Assembly (NCBI GenBank): GCA_964403785.1
Contig: CAYOHM010000017.1
Span: forward strand, 1-31,182
DNA: 31,182 nucleotides
DNA from: MGBC120314 sp964403785
GTDB taxonomy: Bacteria > Bacillota > Clostridia > Lachnospirales > Lachnospiraceae
Direction: 5' to 3'
The position numbers and the translations under genes are program-made. Numbering within the stretch: position 1 is the first letter of the stretch; each line of letters opens with the position of its first letter. This document shows, piece by piece, positions 1 through 6,542 of the stretch. The notes beneath the pieces are model-generated. The model did not search any database, had not been told where the DNA came from, and saw nothing but the letters and a program-made list of their open reading frames with translations.

Positions 1-106
1 TTCTTTCTGTGTAGATGTACTCTGCCATCTTAGGGTTCCATCTTCTTGTCTGATGACCAAAGTGAACACCTGCCTCAAGTAACTGCTTCATTGAAATAAC
101 GCTCAT
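1..106 (-). CDS. rpsB: 30S ribosomal protein S2, N-terminal fragment
   Basis: The complement reads ATG then MSVISMKQLLEAGVHFGHQT, followed by RRWNPKMAEYIYTER. This is the highly conserved start of ribosomal protein S2, a small-subunit protein needed for 30S assembly and S1 binding. Only about 35 codons lie in the window and the rest runs off the left edge. The start is set by a perfect ribosome binding site (CGGAGGTAAATAAA before ATG). Its position directly downstream of the fla/che operon matches Bacillus subtilis, where sigD and swrB precede rpsB-tsf. It has its own promoter and leader, so it need not depend on flagellar transcription. Confidence 0.95.
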   Translation of the reverse strand, partial: MSVISMKQLLEAGVHFGHQTRRWNPKMAEYIYTER

Positions 107-134
107 TTTATTTACCTCCGGTTTTTATTTACTT

Positions 135-198
135 CCGTATGCTTCGTCTATCCTGAGAACCCAAGCGTATAGGCACCATTCAGAATATCCGCATACGT
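135..198 (-). promoter_or_regulatory. Structured rpsB 5' leader (candidate S2 autoregulatory RNA)
   Basis: The rpsB leader can fold into a closed element. An outer 7-bp stem pairs 191-197 with 136-142 (CGTATGC with GCATACG). An inner 6-bp stem pairs 180-185 with 151-156 (TTCTGA with TCAGGA, one G-U pair). The bases between them form an irregular internal loop and terminal loop. Many bacteria control rpsB through a leader bound by S2 itself, so this is a plausible ribosomal-protein leader. I cannot assign it to a known RNA family by eye. Confidence 0.4.
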
Positions 199-217
199 GA
201 TTTTTACACCGCTTACC

Positions 218-247
218 ATAATATCACATAAGATAATATTAATGCAA
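218..247 (-). promoter_or_regulatory. Probable sigma-A promoter of rpsB
   Basis: On the minus strand a -35 box TTGCAT (242-247) and a -10 box TATTAT (218-223) are separated by 18 bases. They lie about 110 bases upstream of the rpsB start and just past the stop codon of the last flagellar-operon gene. The boxes are close to consensus. No start site has been measured. Confidence 0.6.
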
Positions 248-261
248 GTGTTTTTTATTAT

Positions 262-1053
262 CTATCTACTTCTTTTTGTAATTATATTTGCAATTTCCTC
301 AAAGGACATACCCGACCTGAATTCAAAAGAACCCTCACCGACCTTTGTTGCAAGTCCTGCCTTGGAAAGATATTCGTTAAAGCTTTCCACATCCTGAATT
401 ACACCTGCCTCCTTTAATATCCTTGAGGCCTTATCTGCCGAGGTTATATCTGTCAGCTCAACAACTATCGTGCCCGCTGTGGTGGCTTTCTCGGTGGCTT
501 TTTCCGTAGCTTTCTCTGTCGCCTTTTCGGTGGCCTTCTCTGTGGCTTTTTCCGTAGCCTTTTCGGTGGCCTTCTCTGTGGCTTTTTCCGTAGCTTTTTC
601 GGTTGCCTTTTCCGTTGCCTTCTCAGTGGCTTTTTCGGTAGCCTTTTCTGTTGCCTTTTCCGTGGCTTTCTCGGTAGCTTTTTCCGTAGCCTTTTCCGTC
701 GCCTTTTCTGTGACCTTCTCGGTAGCTTTTTCCGTTGCCTTTTCAGTTGCTTTTTCGGTGGCTTTTTCCGTCGCCTTTTCAGTTGCTTTCTCTGTTGCCT
801 TCTCAGTTGCCGTTTCTGTTTCCGTCTGCGTATCCGTTTCAGACGTCGGCTGTTCGTCAGCAGCCGTCTCTGTTTCCTTATCAGATGCATCGCTGCCATA
901 CATGGAGGTTTCAACCATTCCCAATGCATATGCCCTCTCTCTAATCTGTGCATCCGTCATTTCCGTATTTCTTGCTTTAAACGCAAGAACAAGGATGATT
1001 GTTGTCACAGCCATCCCCAGTCCCAGTCCTCTTAAATATGATTTAAGTTTCAT
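262..1053 (-). CDS. Membrane-anchored TEKA-repeat protein with MltG/YceG-like C-terminal segment
   Basis: This is a 263-residue protein, the last gene before rpsB. Residues about 1-8 are basic and about 9-25 form one transmembrane segment, so the rest should lie outside the membrane. A Thr/Glu/Asp-rich stretch follows, then 27 uninterrupted tetrapeptides TEKA (one is TEKV), then about 70 globular residues. The C-terminal part (KASRILKEAGVI, FNEYLSKAG, GSFEFRSGMSFEEIANII) resembles the LysM-like N-terminal segment of MltG/YceG septal lytic transglycosylases. The catalytic transglycosylase domain is absent. One inference is that it binds or senses cell wall through a long spacer. It starts six bases after the preceding stop, so it is co-transcribed. 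Exact function unknown. Confidence 0.75.
   Translation of the reverse strand: MKLKSYLRGLGLGMAVTTIILVLAFKARNTEMTDAQIRERAYALGMVETSMYGSDASDKETETAADEQPTSETDTQTETETATEKATEKATEKATEKATEKATEKATEKATEKVTEKATEKATEKATEKATEKATEKATEKATEKATEKATEKATEKATEKATEKATEKATEKATEKATEKATEKATEKATTAGTIVVELTDITSADKASRILKEAGVIQDVESFNEYLSKAGLATKVGEGSFEFRSGMSFEEIANIITKRSR
484..807 (-). repeat. 27 tandem 12-bp units encoding TEK[A/V]
   Basis: The 324 bases divide exactly into 27 twelve-base units with no indels. On the minus strand every unit codes Thr-Glu-Lys-Ala except the unit at 712-723, which codes TEKV. Nearly all differences between units are at third codon positions. Two blocks of three units, 532-567 and 568-603, differ at a single base, which suggests a more recent 36-bp duplication. 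Confidence 0.95.
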
Positions 1054-1058
1054 TCTTC

Positions 1059-1856
1059 TTAACCCTTCTTGTTGTAGAGATCAATGACAAGCTTTACCTC
1101 GCCCATACCGAGATTAAGCGTCTTTGCTATTTCCAAATTACTCTTTCCCTGTGAATGCATAAGCAGAATCTGCTCATTACAGTTGGATGCCATAATTGTT
1201 TCCGGCTCAACCTTTGCCATATATGCCAAATCAGGCTCTTTTTTCACATCTATTTCTATCTTTTCAGACTTTGGTTCAAAGAATTGAGGAGTAATCACAT
1301 TGTTAAGTGATGCCTTCTGCTTATCCTCTACATTGACAGCTTCCATAGCAGCCTTGGTTTTGTATGCAGCCTTGATTGCCACATCAATCTCCTTAACCGC
1401 TTTTTCTGAATCCTTAATCAGCTTTTCAAGGCTCTCCGAATTATCCTGCATTGTGCTTTGAGCCTGCTCAATCATTGCCTTTGCGTTGTTTATATCCCTT
1501 ACGACATTTTTTATTTCCTTGGACTTCTCATTGAGCATATCATACATAAAGACAGTTTCATTATGATTCTTATTTAATTCGTTGAGAACCCCCTCGGCGT
1601 ATTCATTCATTTCCAATATCTTGGTATTGGATATCTTATCCAGCGCCGCCTCCGTTGATTCTTCAAGCTGAACCATCTGTCCTGAAATCATTTCATCAAC
1701 CTGTTGCTTCAGCTTATCCATCTGCTCCTGTGTAACTTCAGGACTGTATGTATTGTTTTTGACTCCAACCGGCTGTGAATCATCATTGGTAAGGATAAAA
1801 CTCACCGCAAAACATACAATACCTATAAGCAGCAGAATAATTTCCAATGTTGTCAT
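1059..1856 (-). CDS. SwrB-like (DUF6115-like) membrane coiled-coil protein
   Basis: A 265-residue protein with one N-terminal transmembrane helix (about residues 4-22) and a long cytoplasmic helical region rich in Glu, Lys, Asn and Ala (about 40-180), predicted coiled coil. A C-terminal helix-turn-helix-like segment (LLMHSQGKSNLEIAKTLNLG) is of the kind called DUF6115. Position and architecture match B. subtilis SwrB (YlxL), encoded between sigD and rpsB, a membrane coiled-coil protein that promotes flagellar export-apparatus and basal-body assembly. The SwrB link rests on synteny and architecture, not on alignment. It lies 26 bases after the preceding gene and five bases before the next. Confidence 0.7.
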   Translation of the reverse strand: MTTLEIILLLIGIVCFAVSFILTNDDSQPVGVKNNTYSPEVTQEQMDKLKQQVDEMISGQMVQLEESTEAALDKISNTKILEMNEYAEGVLNELNKNHNETVFMYDMLNEKSKEIKNVVRDINNAKAMIEQAQSTMQDNSESLEKLIKDSEKAVKEIDVAIKAAYKTKAAMEAVNVEDKQKASLNNVITPQFFEPKSEKIEIDVKKEPDLAYMAKVEPETIMASNCNEQILLMHSQGKSNLEIAKTLNLGMGEVKLVIDLYNKKG

Positions 1857-1882
1857 ATCAGTGCACCCCTCATCAAACGTAC

Positions 1883-2188
1883 CTAAATCTTTAAATCAAA
1901 AGATTTACTACCCTTAACAATTACCTTTCCCTCTTCTTTTTTCTTTTTATTTTTTCCGCCATCGCCATAATAAAAGTTCTTTCCCTTTTCCTTGGCGTCA
2001 TGCTCGGTATTGCTCTTACCAGCATCATCCTTGGCTCTTACCTGCTCTGCATTAAGTGCAGACTGTTTTTCCATATCCCTCGCAATAGTTATCTGCTGTA
2101 CCTCAGGTTTGTTCATTTCGTTCTGTCTTATTGACGCAACTTCATTCATTCGCTGCATCATGCTGATATCTATTGGTGAAATTGCCAT
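1883..2188 (-). CDS. Small basic hypothetical protein
   Basis: A 101-residue protein with no transmembrane segment. The N-terminus (AISPIDISMMQRMNEVASIR) and middle look helical and are rich in Met, Gln and Glu. The C-terminal third is very Lys-rich (KNKKKKEEGKVIVKG). No domain is recognised. It sits ten bases after the FapA-like gene and 26 bases before the SwrB-like gene, so it is an operon member. A flagellar or cell-surface accessory role is suggested only by context. Confidence 0.6.
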   Translation of the reverse strand: MAISPIDISMMQRMNEVASIRQNEMNKPEVQQITIARDMEKQSALNAEQVRAKDDAGKSNTEHDAKEKGKNFYYGDGGKNKKKKEEGKVIVKGSKSFDLKI

Positions 2189-2198
2189 AATTAGCCTC

Positions 2199-3785
2199 CT
2201 ACATCGGTATGCTCCTTATATCTGCACCACTCTTTACAAACTGACAATAGTCATACTTGTTTTTTATGAAAATATATGCATCGCCAAAAACCACCTTAAC
2301 TCCGGCGTACATCGTTCTGCTGACCTTTATACGAGCGTTTTCATCTTCACTTACAAGCTGGCTTAATTCATTAAATTCACTTCTCTTTTGCGAGATATCA
2401 CGCTCTGCAAGGATAATATTGCGAGTTGTCTTCTGGAGCATTTCCTGCTTGTCAGGTTCAAGTACTCCGGTCTGTTCCTGCTTTTTTCTAAGCACCGCAA
2501 CAATCTGGCTAAGCTTCTCCTTGTTTGCGTTAAGCTCAACAATTTCCTTCTTAAGTACCTCCAGCCTGCGCTTTTCAGCCGGATTTACACCCACTCCGAC
2601 GATTGTGGCAGTACCCATTTCATTTCCTATGAATTTGGCACTGATTAACGTTGTTGAACGTACATCTCCTCCGATTATCAGTCCGTTCTTGCCCTCCACG
2701 GTTATACCCGCACGAGCCTCAACAACACTGTGAAGTATCGTATCACAATCAATTGAGCCGCCAACCGTCACCGCACTGGCACTCTCTATAAATTTAGCAA
2801 CAAGGTTGCCTGAGCACACAAGAACAGCCTTACCCATTCCCTGCACGCCTCTTACAAGCGTAAGATTACCTCCGGCCTCGATATTGGCACCCTCTACTAT
2901 TCCGTCAACCTCTACATTTCCGCTTGCCTTTATAGAAAATCCTGCCTGAACATTGCCGGTAACCTTGACATTTCCATCGTAATTTATGTCACCCGTCGAT
3001 GCATCAACATTGACAACCACAAGCACATTGGATACAAATACCTTTCCGCCCTCCAGGGTTACATGACCATCCACATCAGAAAGAAGCGAAAGTCCGTCCT
3101 CGCTGACAGATATATTTCTGCCATATTTAAAGCCCGCCCTTCTGGCTTTCTGAGGTATTATATTCCTGCCGAAAACATCCGTACCGGCTGTGCCCTGTAC
3201 CTCCGGCTTCATTACCGCAAGAACATCACCCTTTTTAACATGATTAAGTGTGTCCAAATCGTGGTAATCCACGGTTCCGTCTTCCTTTATCTTCGGCTTT
3301 GCAACCTTCTGAGTTTCAAAGAGGTAGCTAATGACGGCATCCTGCCCGTTAACCGCACCCTGTCCGCACGCTACCTCATATGGTATAAAATATTCCATAT
3401 CCGGCACAAGTTTTTTTATAAATTCTTCATTTATTCCAAACTTAATTCCTGTATTTGCCAAATCCTTTAATATCTCATCCGCAGTGATACGCGATGTACC
3501 TGCAAAACCAGGATAAAATACTGCCTCCACTCTCAGGCAGTCGGATGAAATTCTGTATTCACCCCACTCATTAGAAGGCAATACACTCGGACCAACCTTA
3601 ACCCTTGTATCCTTTCCCTCTGAAAGTGCAATCTTTATCACATTTAAGTCACAGTCCATAATTTTTGCTTTGTCAAGATAATGAATTACATCCTCCATTG
3701 TAACCTGACGCTCTGCGCCGGATTTACAATACAGATTAAAATACAAGCCGTCGCTTTGATTTTCAAATTGAAAATATCCGTTCAT
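2199..3785 (-). CDS. FapA family (DUF342) protein
   Basis: A 528-residue protein of the FapA/DUF342 type. It has an N-terminal alpha/beta region, then a long central stretch (about residues 190-390) of short Gly/Val/Asn-rich beta strands (GNVKVTGNVQAGFSIKASGN, GGNLTLVRGVQG) typical of a right-handed beta-helix. A C-terminal coiled coil (about 405-475) follows, with a short beta tail. DUF342 proteins are widespread next to flagellar and chemotaxis genes. Proposed roles include polymer formation and localisation of polar proteins, but the biochemical role is poorly known. It lies directly downstream of sigma-28 with a 34-base spacer and a good ribosome binding site (GGGGAAGG). Confidence 0.8.
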   Translation of the reverse strand: MNGYFQFENQSDGLYFNLYCKSGAERQVTMEDVIHYLDKAKIMDCDLNVIKIALSEGKDTRVKVGPSVLPSNEWGEYRISSDCLRVEAVFYPGFAGTSRITADEILKDLANTGIKFGINEEFIKKLVPDMEYFIPYEVACGQGAVNGQDAVISYLFETQKVAKPKIKEDGTVDYHDLDTLNHVKKGDVLAVMKPEVQGTAGTDVFGRNIIPQKARRAGFKYGRNISVSEDGLSLLSDVDGHVTLEGGKVFVSNVLVVVNVDASTGDINYDGNVKVTGNVQAGFSIKASGNVEVDGIVEGANIEAGGNLTLVRGVQGMGKAVLVCSGNLVAKFIESASAVTVGGSIDCDTILHSVVEARAGITVEGKNGLIIGGDVRSTTLISAKFIGNEMGTATIVGVGVNPAEKRRLEVLKKEIVELNANKEKLSQIVAVLRKKQEQTGVLEPDKQEMLQKTTRNIILAERDISQKRSEFNELSQLVSEDENARIKVSRTMYAGVKVVFGDAYIFIKNKYDYCQFVKSGADIRSIPM

Positions 3786-3819
3786 GCTTTACCTTCCCCT
3801 TTTGTAAAATATATAAAAA

Positions 3820-4590
3820 TCATGCAAATAAAATTCCTGCAAAATCTCCCAGCGTTCCTTTCATTTTCTGAAGCGCCTTTGTGTGAAGCTGTGAAACTCG
3901 CGATTCAGTGACATCCATAGCAAGACTTATTTCCTTTAATGTCATTTCCTCATAGTAATAAAGGAGGACAACATTCCTCTCCTTATCTGTGAGAGAATCC
4001 AATGCCTCAGCAACCTTCTTTTTAAGCTCTTCCTTCTCAACTACCGTCTCTGGCTGTTCAAAATGTGAATTGGAGGACGTGTCCATTTTAATATCACTTC
4101 CTCCGCCCGCCTCTGAAAACTCATCCAGCGAAACAAGATTGGTGACCATTGACTGTCCCTGCCATGAATTAAGCTCATCCGTAGAGATTTCAAGCTTTAC
4201 GGCAATCTCCTCATCAGTTGCAGGTCTTCCGGTCTCCTTTTCAATATCACTCATCGCTGAATCAATTTTCTTTTGCTTTTGACGAAGTGACCTCGGAATC
4301 CAGTCCATTTTACGAATCTGGTCCAGAATAGCGCCTCTTATTCTAAGACTTGCGTATGTCTCGAACTTCACGTTCTTACCATAATCAAACTTGTCAATCG
4401 CATCAATAAGTCCAAATATTCCATAGCCAACCAAATCATCATATTCAACATTATATCCCAGGTACATTGCTAAACGTCCTGCAACAAGCTTTACCAGCTG
4501 TGCATATTCTAATATTAATTTTTCACGTAAATCCGTTCTTCTTGTCTTGGAATATTCTTCCCACAATCTATTCCTGGCTATTTCATCCAT
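3820..4590 (-). CDS. fliA: Flagellar sigma factor sigma-28 (FliA/SigD/WhiG family)
   Basis: A 256-residue sigma-70 family factor that directs RNA polymerase to late flagellar genes such as flagellin. Region 2 is at about 20-95 (LVKLVAGRLAMYLGYNVEYD, FETYASLRIRGAILDQIRKM), with the linker WIPRSLRQKQKKI characteristic of FliA/SigD. Region 3 is at about 100-150. Region 4 is at about 195-245 (LTDKERNVVLLYYYEEMTLK, ESRVSQLHTKALQKMK). Length matches the family. It follows cheD and a small membrane gene, as sigD follows cheD in B. subtilis. Its position near the 3' end of a long operon means its level would depend on transcription through the whole unit. Confidence 0.95.
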   Translation of the reverse strand: MDEIARNRLWEEYSKTRRTDLREKLILEYAQLVKLVAGRLAMYLGYNVEYDDLVGYGIFGLIDAIDKFDYGKNVKFETYASLRIRGAILDQIRKMDWIPRSLRQKQKKIDSAMSDIEKETGRPATDEEIAVKLEISTDELNSWQGQSMVTNLVSLDEFSEAGGGSDIKMDTSSNSHFEQPETVVEKEELKKKVAEALDSLTDKERNVVLLYYYEEMTLKEISLAMDVTESRVSQLHTKALQKMKGTLGDFAGILFA

Positions 4591-4611
4591 TGGCTACCTC
4601 CATAAAGGGTA

Positions 4612-4881
4612 TTAATTTTGGGCATCCGTACCCTCCGTACCTTCATCCGTTTCTTCTTTGTCTTCTGACTCAGTCTCTTCTGAAGCTTCGTCCTCATCCT
4701 TTACGGCAAGAACAACAGAAAAAAGCTTTCGCAGACATAACCCCAGTATGTAAAACAATACCAATGCGCCAATTACTATCCATAGCCAGCTCGTTCCGTC
4801 ATATTGATAGATAAAAGTTGCTATACAGGCTACAAATCCAGCCAAAAGTGACAATATCACCGGCAAATTTTTTAAGCTCAT
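4612..4881 (-). CDS. Small two-helix membrane protein with acidic tail
   Basis: An 89-residue protein starting MSLKNLPVILSLLAGFVACI. I chose the ATG at 4881 because GGGGG lies just upstream. An upstream TTG (4899) would add only six residues. It has two transmembrane helices (about residues 5-23 and 31-50), a short basic stretch (LRKLF), then a strongly acidic cytoplasmic tail of Glu, Asp, Thr and Ser. No family is recognised. It lies between cheD and sigma-28, 21 bases before the latter. Function unknown; the location suggests a motility accessory protein. Confidence 0.65.
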   Translation of the reverse strand: MSLKNLPVILSLLAGFVACIATFIYQYDGTSWLWIVIGALVLFYILGLCLRKLFSVVLAVKDEDEASEETESEDKEETDEGTEGTDAQN

Positions 4882-4912
4882 TCCAAAGCCCCCGTCCAAA
4901 AAACAAATTCTG

Positions 4913-5398
4913 TTAAATATATTTTATGTCTTTACCTACGGATCTAATCATATACCGCCCGTTTTCCGAATCAAACACTACCGTTCGTCCGTAATTAAGT
5001 CCGGTATCTTCAGCAATTATCCTTATACCTTCAGCGGCGAGTATCTTTTTAACCGCCGCAACGTTCTTGTCCCCAACCCTCATAAAATCATTTCCATCAC
5101 CAAGACTGAACATCTGTGCTCCGCCTGCAATCTTGGCTACCATTCTGTTTTTGGAGGCACCGGCTTTAATCATCTGTGAAATCAGCTCCCGTATTCCCGT
5201 GTCGGCAAATTTTGCTTTATTCTCGTTATTCCTTATCTGAGTACTGTCCGGAAGCATAATATGCGCCAGACCGCTTATCTTAGTAGTTGTATCATATAAA
5301 GCAATGCCTACACACGAGCCCAAACCGAGCGTTGTCAGTTTATCCGGATAAAAACAAATCTTCAGATCCGCCATTCCAACTTTAATAACCTCCGACAT
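4913..5398 (-). CDS. cheD: Chemoreceptor glutamine deamidase CheD
   Basis: A 161-residue protein that deamidates glutamines on chemoreceptors and, in Bacillus-type systems, binds and activates CheC. The catalytic Cys is in TLGLGSCVGIALYD (about residue 29) and the catalytic His in GLAHIMLPDS (about residue 46). The conserved KIAGGAQMF segment is also present. Length is normal. It begins 11 bases after the cheC stop with a strong GGGGAGG ribosome binding site, so CheC and CheD are made together, as expected for partners. Confidence 0.96.
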   Translation of the reverse strand: MSEVIKVGMADLKICFYPDKLTTLGLGSCVGIALYDTTTKISGLAHIMLPDSTQIRNNENKAKFADTGIRELISQMIKAGASKNRMVAKIAGGAQMFSLGDGNDFMRVGDKNVAAVKKILAAEGIRIIAEDTGLNYGRTVVFDSENGRYMIRSVGKDIKYI

Positions 5399-5409
5399 AC
5401 ACGCCTCCC

Positions 5410-6021
5410 CTAAACGTGAAGTGCAGCCAGTATCTTATCATAGGACTCCAAATCAGGTATCAGCAGAAAATATGCATTTATACTTTCGCCCTCGCCCATC
5501 TGCGTTTCTATCATAAGTACCTTGTCACCAATTTTGCCAAATTCAATTGCAGGAACATCTAATATAGCAGCCGCCATGTCTATCGTAGAACTAGGCACTG
5601 TGGAAATAATCTTTAAATTTGTAAGTGTTGCAATAGAATTCAGATATGCACCTGAAATTATGTTGCCAATTTCATTCATTGCTGACAGTTCCATTTCCGT
5701 GAACTCATCCGAATGATTATCCAGCCCCATAAGGGCATTGGTAAGATGATGCGCCGACTCCGGCTTCATAAGATACATCATCATACCCGTAATATCGCCT
5801 TCTATTCCGAACAGGATACCATATACAAGTTCTTCCTCTGAACCTATGAACTTGGTAATATTGGCAAAATCAACGAGTACCACTCTCGGCACCGACATAT
5901 CAATCTTGCGGTTAAGAAGCTGTGCCAGTGCTGTTGTTGCATTACCCGAGCCAATATTGCCTATTTCACTGAGTACGTCCAGATAAAGGCTATCCATAGA
6001 ATTCAAATCTATTTTGGCCAT
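5410..6021 (-). CDS. cheC: CheY-P phosphatase CheC
   Basis: A 203-residue CheC protein that dephosphorylates CheY-P. Both phosphatase sites of the form [D/S]-x3-E-x2-N-x22-P are intact. The first is DVLSEIGN with the Pro in DMSVP. The second is SAMNEIGN with the Pro in ISTVP. CheC has no membrane segment and acts in the cytoplasm. Activity in the family rises on binding CheD, encoded next. A clear AGGAGG ribosome binding site precedes the ATG. Confidence 0.96.
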   Translation of the reverse strand: MAKIDLNSMDSLYLDVLSEIGNIGSGNATTALAQLLNRKIDMSVPRVVLVDFANITKFIGSEEELVYGILFGIEGDITGMMMYLMKPESAHHLTNALMGLDNHSDEFTEMELSAMNEIGNIISGAYLNSIATLTNLKIISTVPSSTIDMAAAILDVPAIEFGKIGDKVLMIETQMGEGESINAYFLLIPDLESYDKILAALHV

Positions 6022-6057
6022 ATTATCCTCCTGTAATCGTTAACTAATAAACCATTG

Positions 6058-6531
6058 TTACTGACTGTCCTTTTCCGATAATACCGAATGCACATCCAGC
6101 AGAGAAATAAGCTCTCCGTTATTCTTGCCGATTGCACTGATATAATTTGTCTTATCATCATTTGAATCATAGGCTGATTTCTCAACATTATTCTCGTTAA
6201 GATTGACTACCTCCCTGACCTCATCCACAATGATGCCGATAGTTGCATTTTCCAGCTTGATAATGATAATACGCGTCTTATTATCGAATTTGTCAGGCTC
6301 AAGTCCAAGCTTAAGCCTCAGGCTCATTACCGGAATAATCTCACCACGCAGGTTAATTACGCCGCGGTAATAGACCTGTGCCTTTGGCACTCTTGTAATA
6401 CTCTGCATACGGACAATATTATCAACATACTTGATATTAATTCCATACTGCTCGCTGCCTATCTTTACTACTATATACTGAACAATGTTTCCCGAATCAC
6501 CTGTTAATTCTAACGGCTTAATATCTTCCAT
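6058..6531 (-). CDS. cheW: Chemotaxis coupling protein CheW
   Basis: A 157-residue single-domain CheW that links chemoreceptors to the CheA kinase in the receptor array. The fold is visible from QYIVVKIGSEQYGINIKYVD through VYYRGVINLRGEIIPVMSLR and GIIVDEVREVVNL. It starts 11 bases after the cheA stop, with AGGAGGGG as the ribosome binding site. Length is typical. It is the only stand-alone CheW in the window. Confidence 0.96.
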   Translation of the reverse strand: MEDIKPLELTGDSGNIVQYIVVKIGSEQYGINIKYVDNIVRMQSITRVPKAQVYYRGVINLRGEIIPVMSLRLKLGLEPDKFDNKTRIIIIKLENATIGIIVDEVREVVNLNENNVEKSAYDSNDDKTNYISAIGKNNGELISLLDVHSVLSEKDSQ

Positions 6532-6542
6532 GGTAACCCCTC

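Noticed and set aside
107..261. Terminator of the flagellar operon before rpsB
   Set aside because: I found no GC-rich hairpin followed by a U-run. The stems present belong better to the rpsB leader, downstream of its promoter.
484..807. Possible CRISPR array
   Set aside because: Units are only 12 bp, contiguous and without spacers, and they keep one coding frame.
465..953. Second minus-strand frame rich in Arg and Lys over the TEKA gene
   Set aside because: Frame-shifted shadow of the repeat. The TEKA frame has the membrane anchor, a sensible C-terminal domain and silent-site variation, so it is the coding frame.
470..1087. Long plus-strand reading frame made of AFSV repeats
   Set aside because: It is the mirror of the TEKA array on the other strand. 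It stays open only because the 12-bp unit has no stop in that frame. It has no ribosome binding site and no independent support.
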